DNA of 64,000 nucleotides, taken from Eutreptiella sp. 'Long Island Sound 2002' (lineage: Eukaryota > Euglenozoa > Euglenophyceae > Eutreptiales > Eutreptiaceae). The stretch is from the NCBI GenBank assembly GCA_964036045.1, contig OZ038384.1, forward strand, positions 43,354,204-43,418,203. Direction: 5' to 3'. The position numbers and the translations under genes are program-made. The notes under the pieces are model-generated. The model did no database searches and had not been told where the DNA came from. It saw only the letters and a list, made by a program, of their open reading frames with translations. Position 1 is the first letter of the stretch. Each line of letters opens with the position of its first letter. Positions 11,382 through 21,959 of the stretch are shown in pieces.

Positions 11382-14300
11382 ATTTTCATTGGTCATACAT
11401 TTGCGATCCAGGAGTTTAGGGGGTGCACTTAGCGCAATGCGCGCGTACTGTGCTCGCAGTGCAGCTATTTGGGCGTCTAGCGGCACCGGAGACCCATACT
11501 TTGTGATCCTCGGGGCATCATTGGCGTTTGAGAGTAGGCTTTGATGCTTCTTCCACCTTGGGAATATGTTATTTTCGGAGTTTTACCCGGTTTCACCCAT
11601 TTCCACCCTTTCTCGTACTTTTTTGCTCATTTCCACCACATCGACTCTTTTCTAGGTTGATTCCTCCCCACCATGGGGACCCCAAGAAGGCAGGGATGAT
11701 GTAGCCATATTGATGAATCAGCAATGCAAGATGGATACCCGGGGAAATAAAGTGGATATTTTCTACCGAGGTTAAGGCTAGTGGTCTCCCACCCCAGAAC
11801 CTGGATACTCTGAAATTTTACCTAAATATTGTGGTCTGATTGTGATTCTAATCTGATTAACTGCCATTCAGTTGCTTGGCCAAGCCATGGCCATGGAAAC
11901 CCCTGTGTCTCTAAACATCTGGTGTCCAATATTCCTAACCAATACCCGGGGTGGCGACCATCGCTGTGCGGAGCCTCAGCGGCCTTTGCCTGTTCTGTTA
12001 CTACCGATCTGCGAGTGCCATCTTCATTGAATGTCTACTTCAATTTCAGGACATGTTACCCTTCCTCCACCAACCACCTATGTCACAATCACTCACACCC
12101 TACATTATCTGAATGCATCCTCCCGAACATAGAATGCATTTTATGTGTTTCCCATTGTGCATGATGTCTTATGTGAAGAGAAGGTAGCTTGCAACTGTAT
12201 TGGGCTCGGGTAGTTTGGATTACCTGATTGAAGGGTGTTTGGAAGGGGTGTGCCCGGGGGCTCTTCCGGGGGTAACTGGTCTAAAAGTAGCGCGCAGTGC
12301 GCGCACAACGCGCAGTGCAAGGACGCCCCTGTAGAGCCCTGTCGAGCACATGTTTTCAAAAAGAGTGCATTTTTTGGGGCGCCCTGGGTTTTGGGGTTTA
12401 CGGCTGTAGGCGTGTGCGTAGTGCACTCCAAGTTACTGATTACAGTTCCTGATGGTTTTCCCGCAGTGCTTACGCAGTTCGTTCCCTGTGCTGCAATGGA
12501 TTTGTGTCCACGGTGTTGCATACTGTGCCCCCCCTCCCCCTGCCTTCGAGACACGTCAGAAAGCGTGTCCCCATTGTTTAAAATATGTGGACCCGGATAT
12601 GTTTCTTGTTCAATGGCTCTGTCATGACTCAGAGTTGCTGATGCCCCTTGTTCTATTTGTTTCAAAAAATTGTCTTCGCGTTTCCAGAGTATTTCCGCGC
12701 CACAGTACGCCCCGCTTGCCCCATCCTTGGGCTGGCATGGCCTTCTGCTCAATGACCCTATCCGACCATTGCCTGTCTGACCAAAGGTGTTGTGGTGGTC
12801 CAGAATGCGAGATGACATGTTTGTGTGCCGGTTGCACTGGCAAAGAGGGGGCCGGGTCATGTCCCTCACAATATCTTTCTCGAGACCGCCACGCACTTCG
12901 TTTTGCTTTGACACAATTGTCAGCGAAGGGGCTGCAAGTGGGGCCCAAACCCCTGAAGGGGTCTCAGCCTTCACCGCCCACTTCCTCCCTTTCCCCCGGG
13001 AAGTAGCACCTGCCAGCCAACGGATGGCGGTCATCATCACCAGTGCACCGCCCCACCAAACGCTGGCCCTTACCAGCCACCTTTTTGGGAGGATCACTGA
13101 CCGCCAGCTGCACTCGATGGGGCATACCTCAAGGCAAGAATGGGATGCCATAGTTTTGGACGTCAACACACTCACCCTGTGGGGACTTAGCGTCATCAAC
13201 CCTCCGTTGCACTTTGATTCCAGGGTTGTGCTTGCGCACTTTCATTGACCCCCGTCTGCAGACACAGTTGCAGGAGTCGCACACTACGAAAGTCGACCAA
13301 AAAATATTTCTGGAGCGAACACCGACCGCCAGCAGTTGACTGCCAACTGCAGTCGGCTAAGGGGTGATTGTCAACAGTGATTGGCAGTCTGCCGTTGACG
13401 AAGGGCGCTGAGCGCCATGTCGTCGCCAAGTGTGAGATCCTGATTTCTTGTCTTCAAATTCAGGCGCCCCGACTGGTGATTTCCTGGACTTTGCCTGTGC
13501 TTGAGCGGCGGCAGAGGGGTTGGTGTGTTTATGCCGCTGAGGCTCTCTGGCAGCCTTTCTCTGGAGCATCATGCGTTGTTTTTCATCAGGTGCGGCACCC
13601 CCGGCTGTGCTTGTACTGCCGAACCCTCGTTTTGACCACGTGTCCTTTAGTCATATTTTGAATGCGTAGACATTTGCTGTGCGGAGGAACGCGCAGCCCC
13701 GTGACACGCTGTTCAGCTGTGGTACGTGGGATTGTGTCCCTACATATTCTTCACCGGTCGTACCAGATGCATATCTGAAATGCACCCCCCCCCCCCCCGG
13801 TGATTCAGCGACACTCGTACTGGGCAATCCTGGACAAACATCGTTTCGCTCGTGGTGTAAAATCGGATGTGAGGGGGCCTACCCTGTGTGACATGCCTCC
13901 CCTTTCAGTCGCGCTGTTAACCTGATATGTGACCCTTGAACAACGACCATTGGCCCCTTTCGTTTTTGTGTGTCTCGATGTAACCGTCTTCTTGCTTCCC
14001 TCGTTTCACCATTTTATCCGTCCTGTTGATGGCCGAAGTCCTTCCCTGAGTTGTACATTGTTGTCTGCATAGTTCATAACGAACATAAACCACACGTGCT
14101 TCGTGTGTGCCAGCATTTTTGTGTTCTGCATACCCAATAAACAATTTGTGTGTGTATGTGTGCCCCCCCCCCCCCCCTCTCTGTTTCTTTCTGTCTCCCT
14201 GTATCTCTCTTTCTCTGTGTGCGCGTGCACGCGTATGTGAACCAGTGTAACGTGGTACAATAGTATATATATATGTATATAAATATATGTGGTATAGTAT

Positions 14301-16557
14301 ACTATATAGTATGGCATGGCATTGCATGGTGTGGTGTGGTACGATGTGGTGCACTGTGTGTAGAGTGTGTCATCACACATTGCATGTTTGTTTGGCTGGC
14401 TGTGCAATCCATTTTTTGTATACTCCAGCTTTCCACGTCGCTTCCGTAGCGGGGACATTCGTTTGTGCTTGGGTGCACATTGCGCAAACATGGTAGCACT
14501 CTGCGGTGTTGCCTGTTACCGTCTTTCCTCGTCCCTCCCCCCTCGCATGTCACAAGACAACCAGATTCCAAATTAATATGGTGCGGGCACCTGCTGTTCC
14601 TTGGACAAACGTGTCTGTTGCGCACACACCAAGCTGAGTGAAACTGAGGACACAAATGCCCACCCCCACCCCCTTTGTCATCTTGATCTTCATCTTAATG
14701 GCCATAACAGCACCAAACATCCTGACATCCTGACATCACGACAAGTTCAAATTGCACGTAGCAGTTGTCAATCTGCCTGTAAACTTTGCAGCTCAAACCA
14801 AAACCCTTGGCTTCTCAGTACGTCACCCTTCCTCCCCCGCCTTGTCAGCGGTGGAGCCTCTAGCTCTGTTGGTGCCAAAGGCTCTTTTCCGCGCGCTCCC
14901 ACTGGGACACAAGGCTAATGGCAAAGCCTTTAAGCCAAAGGTCTATGAGGGTGCCGCCCATTGGTACGCGCGGTGCACCAAATGCACCAGGGCATGTGCG
15001 TTTGGCTGCATCCGTGAACCTGGATGCAACATGTGCGCCACAAGTCACCACATTGCTCCGTTTTGAAGTCTTGGGGCTATGTTCTGCAGCCTGGCGTAAA
15101 ACCCAAGATACTTCAATTGTGCAGTGTGCGCAGTGTGCATGTGTGACCACCTGGCCACCTTTCATGTACTTCAACACGGCAAACAGTTCCCCTTTTCTTC
15201 TATGGTCCCTTCATTGTTGCATCCACGCGCTTACTGGTAGAATATTTGAAAATAATTGGACACCCAGGTTCAAAGAGAGAAGATTGCATGGTGAGCTAGT
15301 GCAAAATAGGGAAATATGCCGCACAAATCCGCAAATTCAGAGCTATTTAGTTCCAAGTGGGCAAACATTCACAGCAAATATCTTCACGAGTCTATTCGGC
15401 AGGCGAATTTGTTGCCAAACCCATGTTTTGGCTGGCAGCACTACTTTTGTTACCGAATGAAATTAGGTTCAAATTTAACGCTGTCCCGCCGCGTGTTGTA
15501 GCTCAGACAGGGCCGTGGATTATACTACAGGCAGGGGCTACATTTGGAACCCAATGAAACGGGGTTATTAGGGTACCCCCCTTTTTAGTGCAATCCCCCC
15601 TCCCCCCTGCCAATCACCCTTTTGCGGGGAACCGTCGCTTGGACCAAAAAGCATAGGAAATACCAGGCAGTGTAGGCGCCAAAGAAAATGTGTACAAGGC
15701 GCCGAAGCTGATTTACACTGTGTTAGAAGTCAGCAATGTGGCCTTGGTTTTTCATTTGTTGTGTTTACATTTTCTTTTTGAATTGCCATTGCATGCACGT
15801 TTCAATTAGACTGGACAGAATTGTTAGGTCAGTGTTGGGGGATTCGCGACCCACTAAATATAGGGCCTGATATTTTGCATGAAGGCGCTTCTGAACATTA
15901 TATGGAGCACTTTGAGTTGTTGGAGTGGCACATTTTCTTTGTTGCTAACTATATTGGTTGGTGGGACTATTGAATTGTTGCTAAAGATTGAGACTACATG
16001 AAGTCTGAAAATTGATCCACATCCGACATTATTTTTGAGTTTTCTCTGAGATGATTTCATTTGACCGGTTTTAACCGCATATTTGAACTCAACATGAAAG
16101 TTCAGTCATTGTGAATATAATATTGTATTTGACCAATTTTTGCCCTAAAATGGTGCTTTTGGGCCCGTGAGCGCGTGACCAGTGGTGACCTGGATATGGG
16201 CAGTTCCTACTGAGTTGCTGAGTCATGAATTTCAATGACGGAAAATACAGAAAGCTATTTGGAGTGATTCTTGATGTTTGTCTACCTATTTAGTAAGAAA
16301 AAGTGTATTTTCATGCCAAAAGGTAAGCTTTAGTTGTTTTAGAGATGCCTAAAGGCATACTACATTTTTATCTTAGTATTGGCCTATCCAAAAAGGGGTG
16401 ACAAAGCATTTTGACCCATAAAACCAAGCATTGAACTTTGGATGTTGTGTGGACCCCTGACCCCCCAACCGATTAGACCTAAGCACCATTTCGTGGACTG
16501 ACTGGGGCGGTGACATTGATCTAGAGGTTATGCATTTTTCTATATTTTCTCATGAAT
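11382..16557. other. 5.2 kb without a recognisable gene
   Basis: The longest frames are 12141-13199 on the minus strand (352 codons) and 12452-13006 and 12787-13248 on the plus strand. They overlap in antisense and none shows a known domain. A plus-strand CPHC and a CPRCC cluster near 12.5 kb could be zinc-binding remnants but are too short to assign. Oligo-C runs occur near 13,786-13,799 and 14,163-14,176. Host introns or intergenic DNA, or very old transposon remains, are possible. Confidence 0.4.
14140..14345. repeat. low-complexity tract
   Basis: Successive TG-rich, C-run, CT-rich and TA-rich segments followed by a GGTATGGCATGG-like simple region. No gene. Confidence 0.7.
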
Positions 16558-16640
16558 GCTCAGCTATCCTAGTGGTCTGCACCCTAGGGGGCTGGGGCAC
16601 CTCTTTTTGAGAGGTCCTGGGTTCAATTCCTAAGTAGGAA
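16558..16640 (+). other. tRNA-like sequence (possible SINE head or Pol III promoter)
   Basis: Contains a B-box match GGTTCAATTCC (16620-16630) and, about 50 bases upstream, an A-box-like CCTAGTGG. The segment before the B box can pair with the segment after it as a T-arm (CCTGG/CCTAAGTAGG region, imperfect). No clean acceptor stem or anticodon arm could be folded by eye, so it is not called as a functional tRNA gene. It lies about 170 bases upstream of the TATA box of gypsy-1. Confidence 0.35.
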
Positions 16641-16731
16641 TATTGCATGTGACATGGCAGTGACCTCATCGCCACATACCATGCCACCTCAGTACCTATG
16701 GGACCCAACATTGCACATCTCTAGATGGCAC

Positions 16732-16739
16732 TATAAAAA
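16732..16739 (+). promoter_or_regulatory. TATA box of the gypsy-1 LTR
   Basis: TATAAAAA lies about 315 bases upstream of the primer binding site and 415 upstream of the probable gag start, a normal place for an LTR core promoter. Confidence 0.45.
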
Positions 16740-17046
16740 AGAGAGTGCCCATGTGGGCAGTTTTCCCATGATTGTAGGATGTTTTCTGACTATCTTTTCC
16801 TAAATCTGTAGTTATTGTGAGTTCATTTGTTGATACATTGTCTCCTGTGACTGCAGCCTTTCATGTTGTGAATTTGATCCTGTATTTCCTCTTTGCACTA
16901 TGGGTACTCGGGAGTTTTGGTTTATTTCAACAAAATACTTATTTTGGAAAACCTGAGCTACATCAAGAAGCAGCAGGAGCAAGCAGAGGCACAAACAAAA
17001 CAAAATCATCAACGCAATCAACAGTGGAAGCCTGTTTTAACTTTTG

Positions 17047-17058
17047 TGGTAGCAGAGG
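17047..17058 (+). other. primer binding site of gypsy-1 (initiator tRNA-Met)
   Basis: TGGTAGCAGAGG is the complement of the last 12 bases (CCTCTGCTACCA) of eukaryotic initiator tRNA-Met, the commonest primer of Ty3/gypsy and copia elements. Match beyond base 12 is weak. It fixes the 5' LTR end a few bases upstream, near 17,040. Confidence 0.7.
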
Positions 17059-17146
17059 TTTTCAGTTTTTGCGTACCTGCAGCCCCGTGCAGTACAACCA
17101 GTACGTCGAGACTGACAACACTACTGAAGGGCGGAAGAAATACAAC

Positions 17147-19190
17147 ATGGACACCAAGGACACTGCAGAGAAGACAGCGCCCTCAGTGGCACCAGCCAAG
17201 CCAGCACCAGTGCCCAAGCCTGCCGGTGAATCTGGACTTGAGGAGCCTGTACCTTCAGTGCCCTTAAGTGGGTTCGTGGATGATTCCCTTGATGGATTGG
17301 GAGCTGCCTTCAGCGGACCATCCGTCGGACCATCTGAAGGCAAAGAGAAGGAGAAGGAGAAGGAAGCAGTGCATATGGGAGCCGAAAGAGTACACCCTGA
17401 CGACATGATCCAACTGACGAGGTACCCTTCGAGGACAAACCTTCTGACAGCGCACCTAGCGCCTCTGGACACCCTACAGCACCCTCTCCAACTACCACTA
17501 CACTCCCAACCTCACATCCAGCAACAACCACCTAGGCTGAGGGTCTAGGCTTTACTAGTGTGCCTTACCCCACCTACGGTGTGGACTCATTCGCGGCTGC
17601 GACACCTATGGCAAATGCAGTCAGCGAACCACTGGCATCCGTCTCCACCTACACTGGTATCCGTGAGTCTTTGCCGCGTCGCTACGCTGATGACTATCAG
17701 AGACCCGCTACGGGTGTGGACATGACCGGTATACCTGGCTATGCAGCGCTTGAGCCTGGCTATACCATGCCAGCACCTGACTTCACCTCTCTGAGTGGCC
17801 TACGGGGCCCTGAGTCATGTGGGGGAAGGAGCAGGGGATCAGGAAGATCCTCAAACAAGTCTTTGACGCGGTCGGAGATACGAGAAGCTCTTCGAGGAGC
17901 CACTGCAGACCTAGCGGGCGATCTAACTGAAGAAATTCGGGCCAAATTAGACCCCCTGATTCCTCCCCAAAGGTCACCTACAAGCATGGGAGCTTCACCA
18001 CATCGTCTACAAGCCAACCATCTGATGGCGGGACTGACTCACACCCTCGGAGGCGTGAGGAGCCGACCTATGCTGACTCCTACTGTAATACCAAGGAGTT
18101 TCTTTGTACCAAGAACGGCCCAGCCGCCCTACAGCCATGTGGAGAACTCCACCCGAGCCGAGCTAGACCAGTTGGGACTGACAGCCCTAAGGGCTATGGT
18201 TGACATTGAGCCCTACGGCTTCAGTGACTTGGGCGGTGATCCTTCTGATGATGAGCCGCCATCTGTGAAGTCTGCTTCACCCTCTGAGGACGATGACCCT
18301 GAGGACCCCGAGAAACCGAGTGGCAAGAAGAAAAGGAAAAAGAGGAAGACCAAGCGCCACGAGAGACGCATGTCCAAGGAGGCTAAGGCCATCGCCAGGT
18401 CCAAGATTGTGGCGAACTTGCCTGAGTTCACCCGGAAGGACCTCAGGGACTTCGCGGAGAGTTTTGGCCGGTTCCTCAAGATGACCGGCCAAATCAACGC
18501 TACTAGTCGGGTGAAATGCGATCGGCTTTGGTAGTGTTGCAAGACCAAATACCCGGAGAAGCAGGTCAAGCAGATCGTGACGAAGTCCGCTACCTTCGCC
18601 CAGGTGTTGGTTGCCTTAGAGAGACAATACCCTTCTTGTGACACCGACCTCTCCATCGGGACCGACATCCCGAACCTGGCTTTGTTGCCGAACAACCCCA
18701 AGGCGCCCCGGATTTCTGAGTTGCTGGCCGACTTGGACCACTGGGTAGGGCGACTGACGCCCGGTTCTTATGGCAGGAACCAGCTGCTATTCTGGTTGGT
18801 GGCCAAGATCCCACGAGACGTGTGGGATGAATGTCGGGCAACGGCGGAGCGCAAGGCAAGAACCTCACGTATGAGGACTTGTCTCTGCTGCTTTTGGAGC
18901 CGGCGTTGGAGAAAGAAAGTGACCAGCACCTGAATGCCTACCGCCCTGGAGGAGGCGGCTCTAGGAGCTATGGCCGGGGGTGCCAAGGACCCCGACTTGG
19001 ACAGGGGACTACCCCCAAAAATGCTCGCATTATGAGCAATGTCCAGGAGCTCTTATGGTGTGATGCCAGAGATGAGCAAGGTTGCCTGCTTCATGCCCCT
19101 GATTTGCAACAGCAGAATTGTTTCGTGGTCGAGGGGAAGAAGCAGGAGACCAACACCGGCGGCAAAGCCAAGCTCATGATGTTCTTCAGG
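17147..19190 (+). pseudogene. gypsy-1 Gag (matrix/capsid part), frameshifted
   Basis: The likely start is ATG at 17147 (MDTKDTAEKTAPSV..., A at -3 and G at +4), 89 bases after the primer binding site; frames extending upstream of it begin with GTG. The protein runs through a Pro/Ala-rich part, frameshifts near 17.41 kb, has stops at 17531 and 18532 (TAG) and another frameshift near 18.85 kb. Recognisable capsid sequence is ELLADLDHWVGRL (about 18.72 kb) to LTYEDLSLLLLEPALEKESD (about 18.9 kb), with a Lys/Arg-rich segment (KKKRKKRKTKRHERR) before it. Gag forms the intracellular particle in which reverse transcription takes place; this copy cannot do so. Confidence 0.65.
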
Positions 19191-19870
19191 TCCCCACGAG
19201 GTAAAATTTTCTTTGCCACAATATATATAGTAGCCCCAGTATCCACCACCACCAGGTATTCTCGTCCGCCAAAACCGATACGTACCCAGAAGACCAGGTC
19301 TGTAGATCCCCCATAGCGTCCCTGTCAGATCTTCGCGGGGCACGTCGCTTCAGACCCCTTCTTCTGCATTTTTTGCGCCATACGCATGACGCGGGAACGT
19401 TTGCGCGCGTTAGACTGGTCCCCATCTTCGTTGGCACGCTTAGTCCCTTGTTCTTGTTGGAATTGCGCCTGGGAACGCGTTGTAGGCCCCGGATTAGGCT
19501 GCCGACAAGAGGGTTGAGATTTCCCCCCTGGTGTAGGAATGGGGTTCCCTCGGGACTTGTCTGCGTTCTTGTTCTTGTCAGGCTTGCGGTCAGAGCCTCC
19601 TCGTCCACATTTGCCCTTCTCTTGGCCTTTGCCACGGCCCTTGGACTTGCCCTTGCCAGCGTCCTGGTCGGCGTTGCCCTTGCCACTGCCCTTGCGACTG
19701 CCGTTCTCGTTCTTGAGCTTCGCCGAGAGGCGTTGCTTATGGTAGCACTCGTCTTTGTGGTGCTTCCTCCTACCACAGAACGCACAGGTGATAGTGCACC
19801 TATAGTGGTCCGGCAGCCTACCGCAGCCATTCGCATGGGGGATGGTCATGTGGTGCACAGTTGTGGGGAC
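19190..19870 (-). pseudogene. inverted gypsy-1 block: zinc knuckle, basic linker and protease active site
   Basis: Read on the minus strand this block gives a perfect CCHC zinc knuckle (C-x2-C-x4-H-x4-C, CAFCGRRKHHKDEC, about 19.76 kb), a long Lys/Gly-rich linker, and near its low-coordinate end VVVDTGATIYIVAKKILP, the aspartic protease active-site region (about 19.2-19.25 kb). The capsid before it and the protease C-terminus after it are on the plus strand, so the block is inverted in place. Its ends carry an 8-base inverted repeat, GTCCCCAC (19190-19197) and GTGGGGAC (19863-19870). Confidence 0.75.
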
Positions 19871-21299
19871 TGAGAGGTCGACCTGCCTATGGTATCAAGG
19901 AGCATTGCCCATCGGTTCTGAGTGATGGACACCGAAGACTTTGACTTCGTACTGGGGACCGACTTCTTCGTCGAGCACTCCCAGATTCCATCCCTCACGC
20001 TCCAAGCACCCTATGTCCTCCAAGTGGAGCGTGGTGACAGAGGGTAATTTGTACCACTGGAGCAGTCTGAACACACGTCAAGCTACCTGAGGGTATGCAA
20101 GAAGGAGCCCTCTACCATGATGGTCGCCTCCAAAACTGAGGACTATCAGCTCCTTGGGGATGTCCTAGACCAAGGTCTGAAGGAGTTGGGATACACCGGG
20201 GAAGACCTGAGCGTGGAGCTATTCACCAGCGACAAGCAAGATGTCTTGGACCTCTACTGCAGCAAGGGGGTAAATTGCCTGTACAAATTTTACTGGCCCT
20301 CTTTCGGGATGGCCTACGCGAATCCCAGGTTCAGTGAACTGGGGAAGGTCTTGACCAACATGGCCCTGGAACGTTCCCGTATGGTCCTGTGTTCCCCTGA
20401 TTGGGGAGCCCATGGGGGAAACGAGTACTGGCGTACTCTGTTGGACAAGGTGATACTCCCCTCCGTCCAGTTGCCTGATGACGCCATCTACGTGCCTGTG
20501 GGCCATAACACGCCCATTGGGAAACTTGGATGGGGGCAGTGTGGTGGACGGGGGTCTGACCCCTGTGCCCTGGGAAGATCTGGACCTTGCTATGGTCCAG
20601 GAAATTCAACGTGAGAGCACCGGCTACACCCTGAGTGTCCTGAAGGACCGACTACGGCCTCAAGATGCTTTTGAGACTATTGCAGGGGGAGACGAATACA
20701 TCGTGTCTGACAACACTGCCCCCAACTCCCCCTCCCATGTACCTAATCCTGATGTAGTCTCAGAGTGCGGGCTATCCGAACTACCCAGCTCAATACACTC
20801 TGATGACGAAACCGAGCATGACGCCTTCTTCGTGCAGACATGCGTGGAGGAAGTGGAGAACGCCGAGTATGCTGCCCCACAGAAACCCCTGCTCTCCATG
20901 AGGGGAGAGGAGCCTTTGGACGAGGTGTTGGATCCCCGATCCAGGCTGAGAGAGTACGTGGACATCAAGAAGAAACTGGTGGCGAAAAAGGTATGCTACG
21001 CTAAGCCTAGCCGTCGCTCATGGCCGTTGAAGCAAGGGTCCATGGGACATATCTCCCACCTGAAAGAGGACCTAGAACAGAAGATCACTACCTGGCAAAC
21101 AGAGGTGGATCTCAAGCTCATGAAGAGCGTATGGCATGCCCATGTGAGGACTTCAGAGGAAGAGGAACTCTCAGAGGAATGCGTATGTGGAAAGTTTACG
21201 CCGCCCTGTGGAACATTTCATACACCTGTGGAATATTTAAACCCCTCCGTGGAATATTTAAGCACCTCCATGCAATTCCATACGTTCGTGGAATGTTGA
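19871..21299 (+). pseudogene. gypsy-1 Pol N-terminal part: protease end, methyltransferase-like domain, linker
   Basis: After the inverted block the plus strand resumes with EVDLPMVSRSIAHRF and DFDFVLGTDFFVEHSQ, the C-terminal half of a retropepsin. A frame from 20117 to 20614 then holds a domain with VELFTSDKQDVLDLYCSK, a YWPSFGMAYANPRFSELGK segment and RMVLCSPDWGAHGGNEYW. This resembles the DNA N6-adenine-methyltransferase-like domain known from DIRS-type elements, with ANPRF in place of an NPPF/NPPY box. The frame 20478-21299 continues into an acidic linker (SSIHSDDETEHDAFF; VEEVENAEY) before losing coding character in a minisatellite. Stops and a frameshift near 20.5 kb mark it as dead. 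Confidence 0.6.
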
Positions 21300-21622
21300 A
21301 GCCCCTCCGTGGAATATTTGATACCTCCGTGGAATATTTAACCACCCCCAAGGAATATTTGACACCTCCGTGGAACATTTAAGCACCTCTGTGGAATATT
21401 TCATACCTCCATGGAAAACTTGACACCTCCGTGGAACATTTAAGCACCTCCGTGAAATATTTCATACATCCGTGGAATTTTTGACACCTCCGTGGAATAA
21501 TATCAGCACCTCCTTGGAATATTTCGCACCTCCGTGGAATGTTTGCGCCCCTCTGTGGAATATTTGACTCCTCTGTGGAATATTTAACCCCCTACGTGGA
21601 ATATTTGACACCTCGGTGAAAT
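21204..21622. repeat. minisatellite, ~20-23 bp unit CCTCCGTGGAATATTT
   Basis: About 20 imperfect head-to-tail copies of a unit around CCTCCGTGGAATATTTGACA. Alternating forms end TTTGACA, TTTAAGCA and TTTCATA, suggesting a higher-order pattern of two or three units. The array begins inside the Pol linker frame of gypsy-1 and marks where that element breaks off. Confidence 0.9.
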
Positions 21623-21959
21623 GGTTAACTGGATGTTTGATCATTTTGGATGGTAAGAATACAAAAAACCGGTTTGGAAATTTCCATTTTGGAGTTGCCA
21701 AGGTTGGAAATCTGCATAATCAGGTTGTGCCCTGGCCCCTTCGGGTGCCCCCACCCCCCGCCCCAAAACACCCAAATAGGGTGAAAAACACATAAAGCGG
21801 GCATTCGTCTATATGCGTCCGCTGATCTATGTACAGAGGCAGAGGGCAGGGGAGGTGGGCCGAGTCGAGTTCAAGCGCCCATGGCCTCCCCTACAGGCCC
21901 CCCGCTTGTGCCCGCAAGGCGGCCAGGAGGGACGAGCCGGACGGGACTAAGCCTATTCC
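21623..21959. other. no gene seen
   Basis: Transition from AT-richer sequence to the GC-rich LINE-2 ORF1-like region. Only a short C run near 21,750 is notable. Confidence 0.5.

Larger units (their letters stand above)
16641..21299 (+). mobile_element. gypsy-1, 5' half: decayed Ty3/gypsy LTR retrotransposon
   Basis: In plus orientation: TATA box (16732), LTR-like leader, iMet-type primer binding site (17047), gag (from 17147), an inverted block with the zinc knuckle and protease active site, the end of the protease, a methyltransferase-like domain, and the Pol linker. It then stops in a minisatellite before the RT. The missing RT, RNase H and integrase of a matching type lie in the same orientation at 44.6-47.8 kb, separated by LINE-2 and the nested gypsy-2 element. 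The upstream LTR edge could not be located because no second LTR is in the window. Confidence 0.7.

Noticed and set aside
12141-13199. 352-codon minus-strand frame
   Set aside because: No domain, overlapped by antisense frames of similar quality, so not called as a gene.
14918-15460. 180-codon plus-strand frame with several cysteines
   Set aside because: No consistent zinc-finger spacing and two other frames look equally protein-like; not supportable.
16558-16640. Functional tRNA gene
   Set aside because: No acceptor stem or anticodon arm could be folded; kept only as a tRNA-like segment.
16817-17146. Upstream extension of gypsy-1 gag with a hydrophobic segment (could suggest a signal anchor)
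   Set aside because: It begins with GTG and contains the primer binding site, so it is LTR and leader sequence; the ATG at 17147 is the sensible start.
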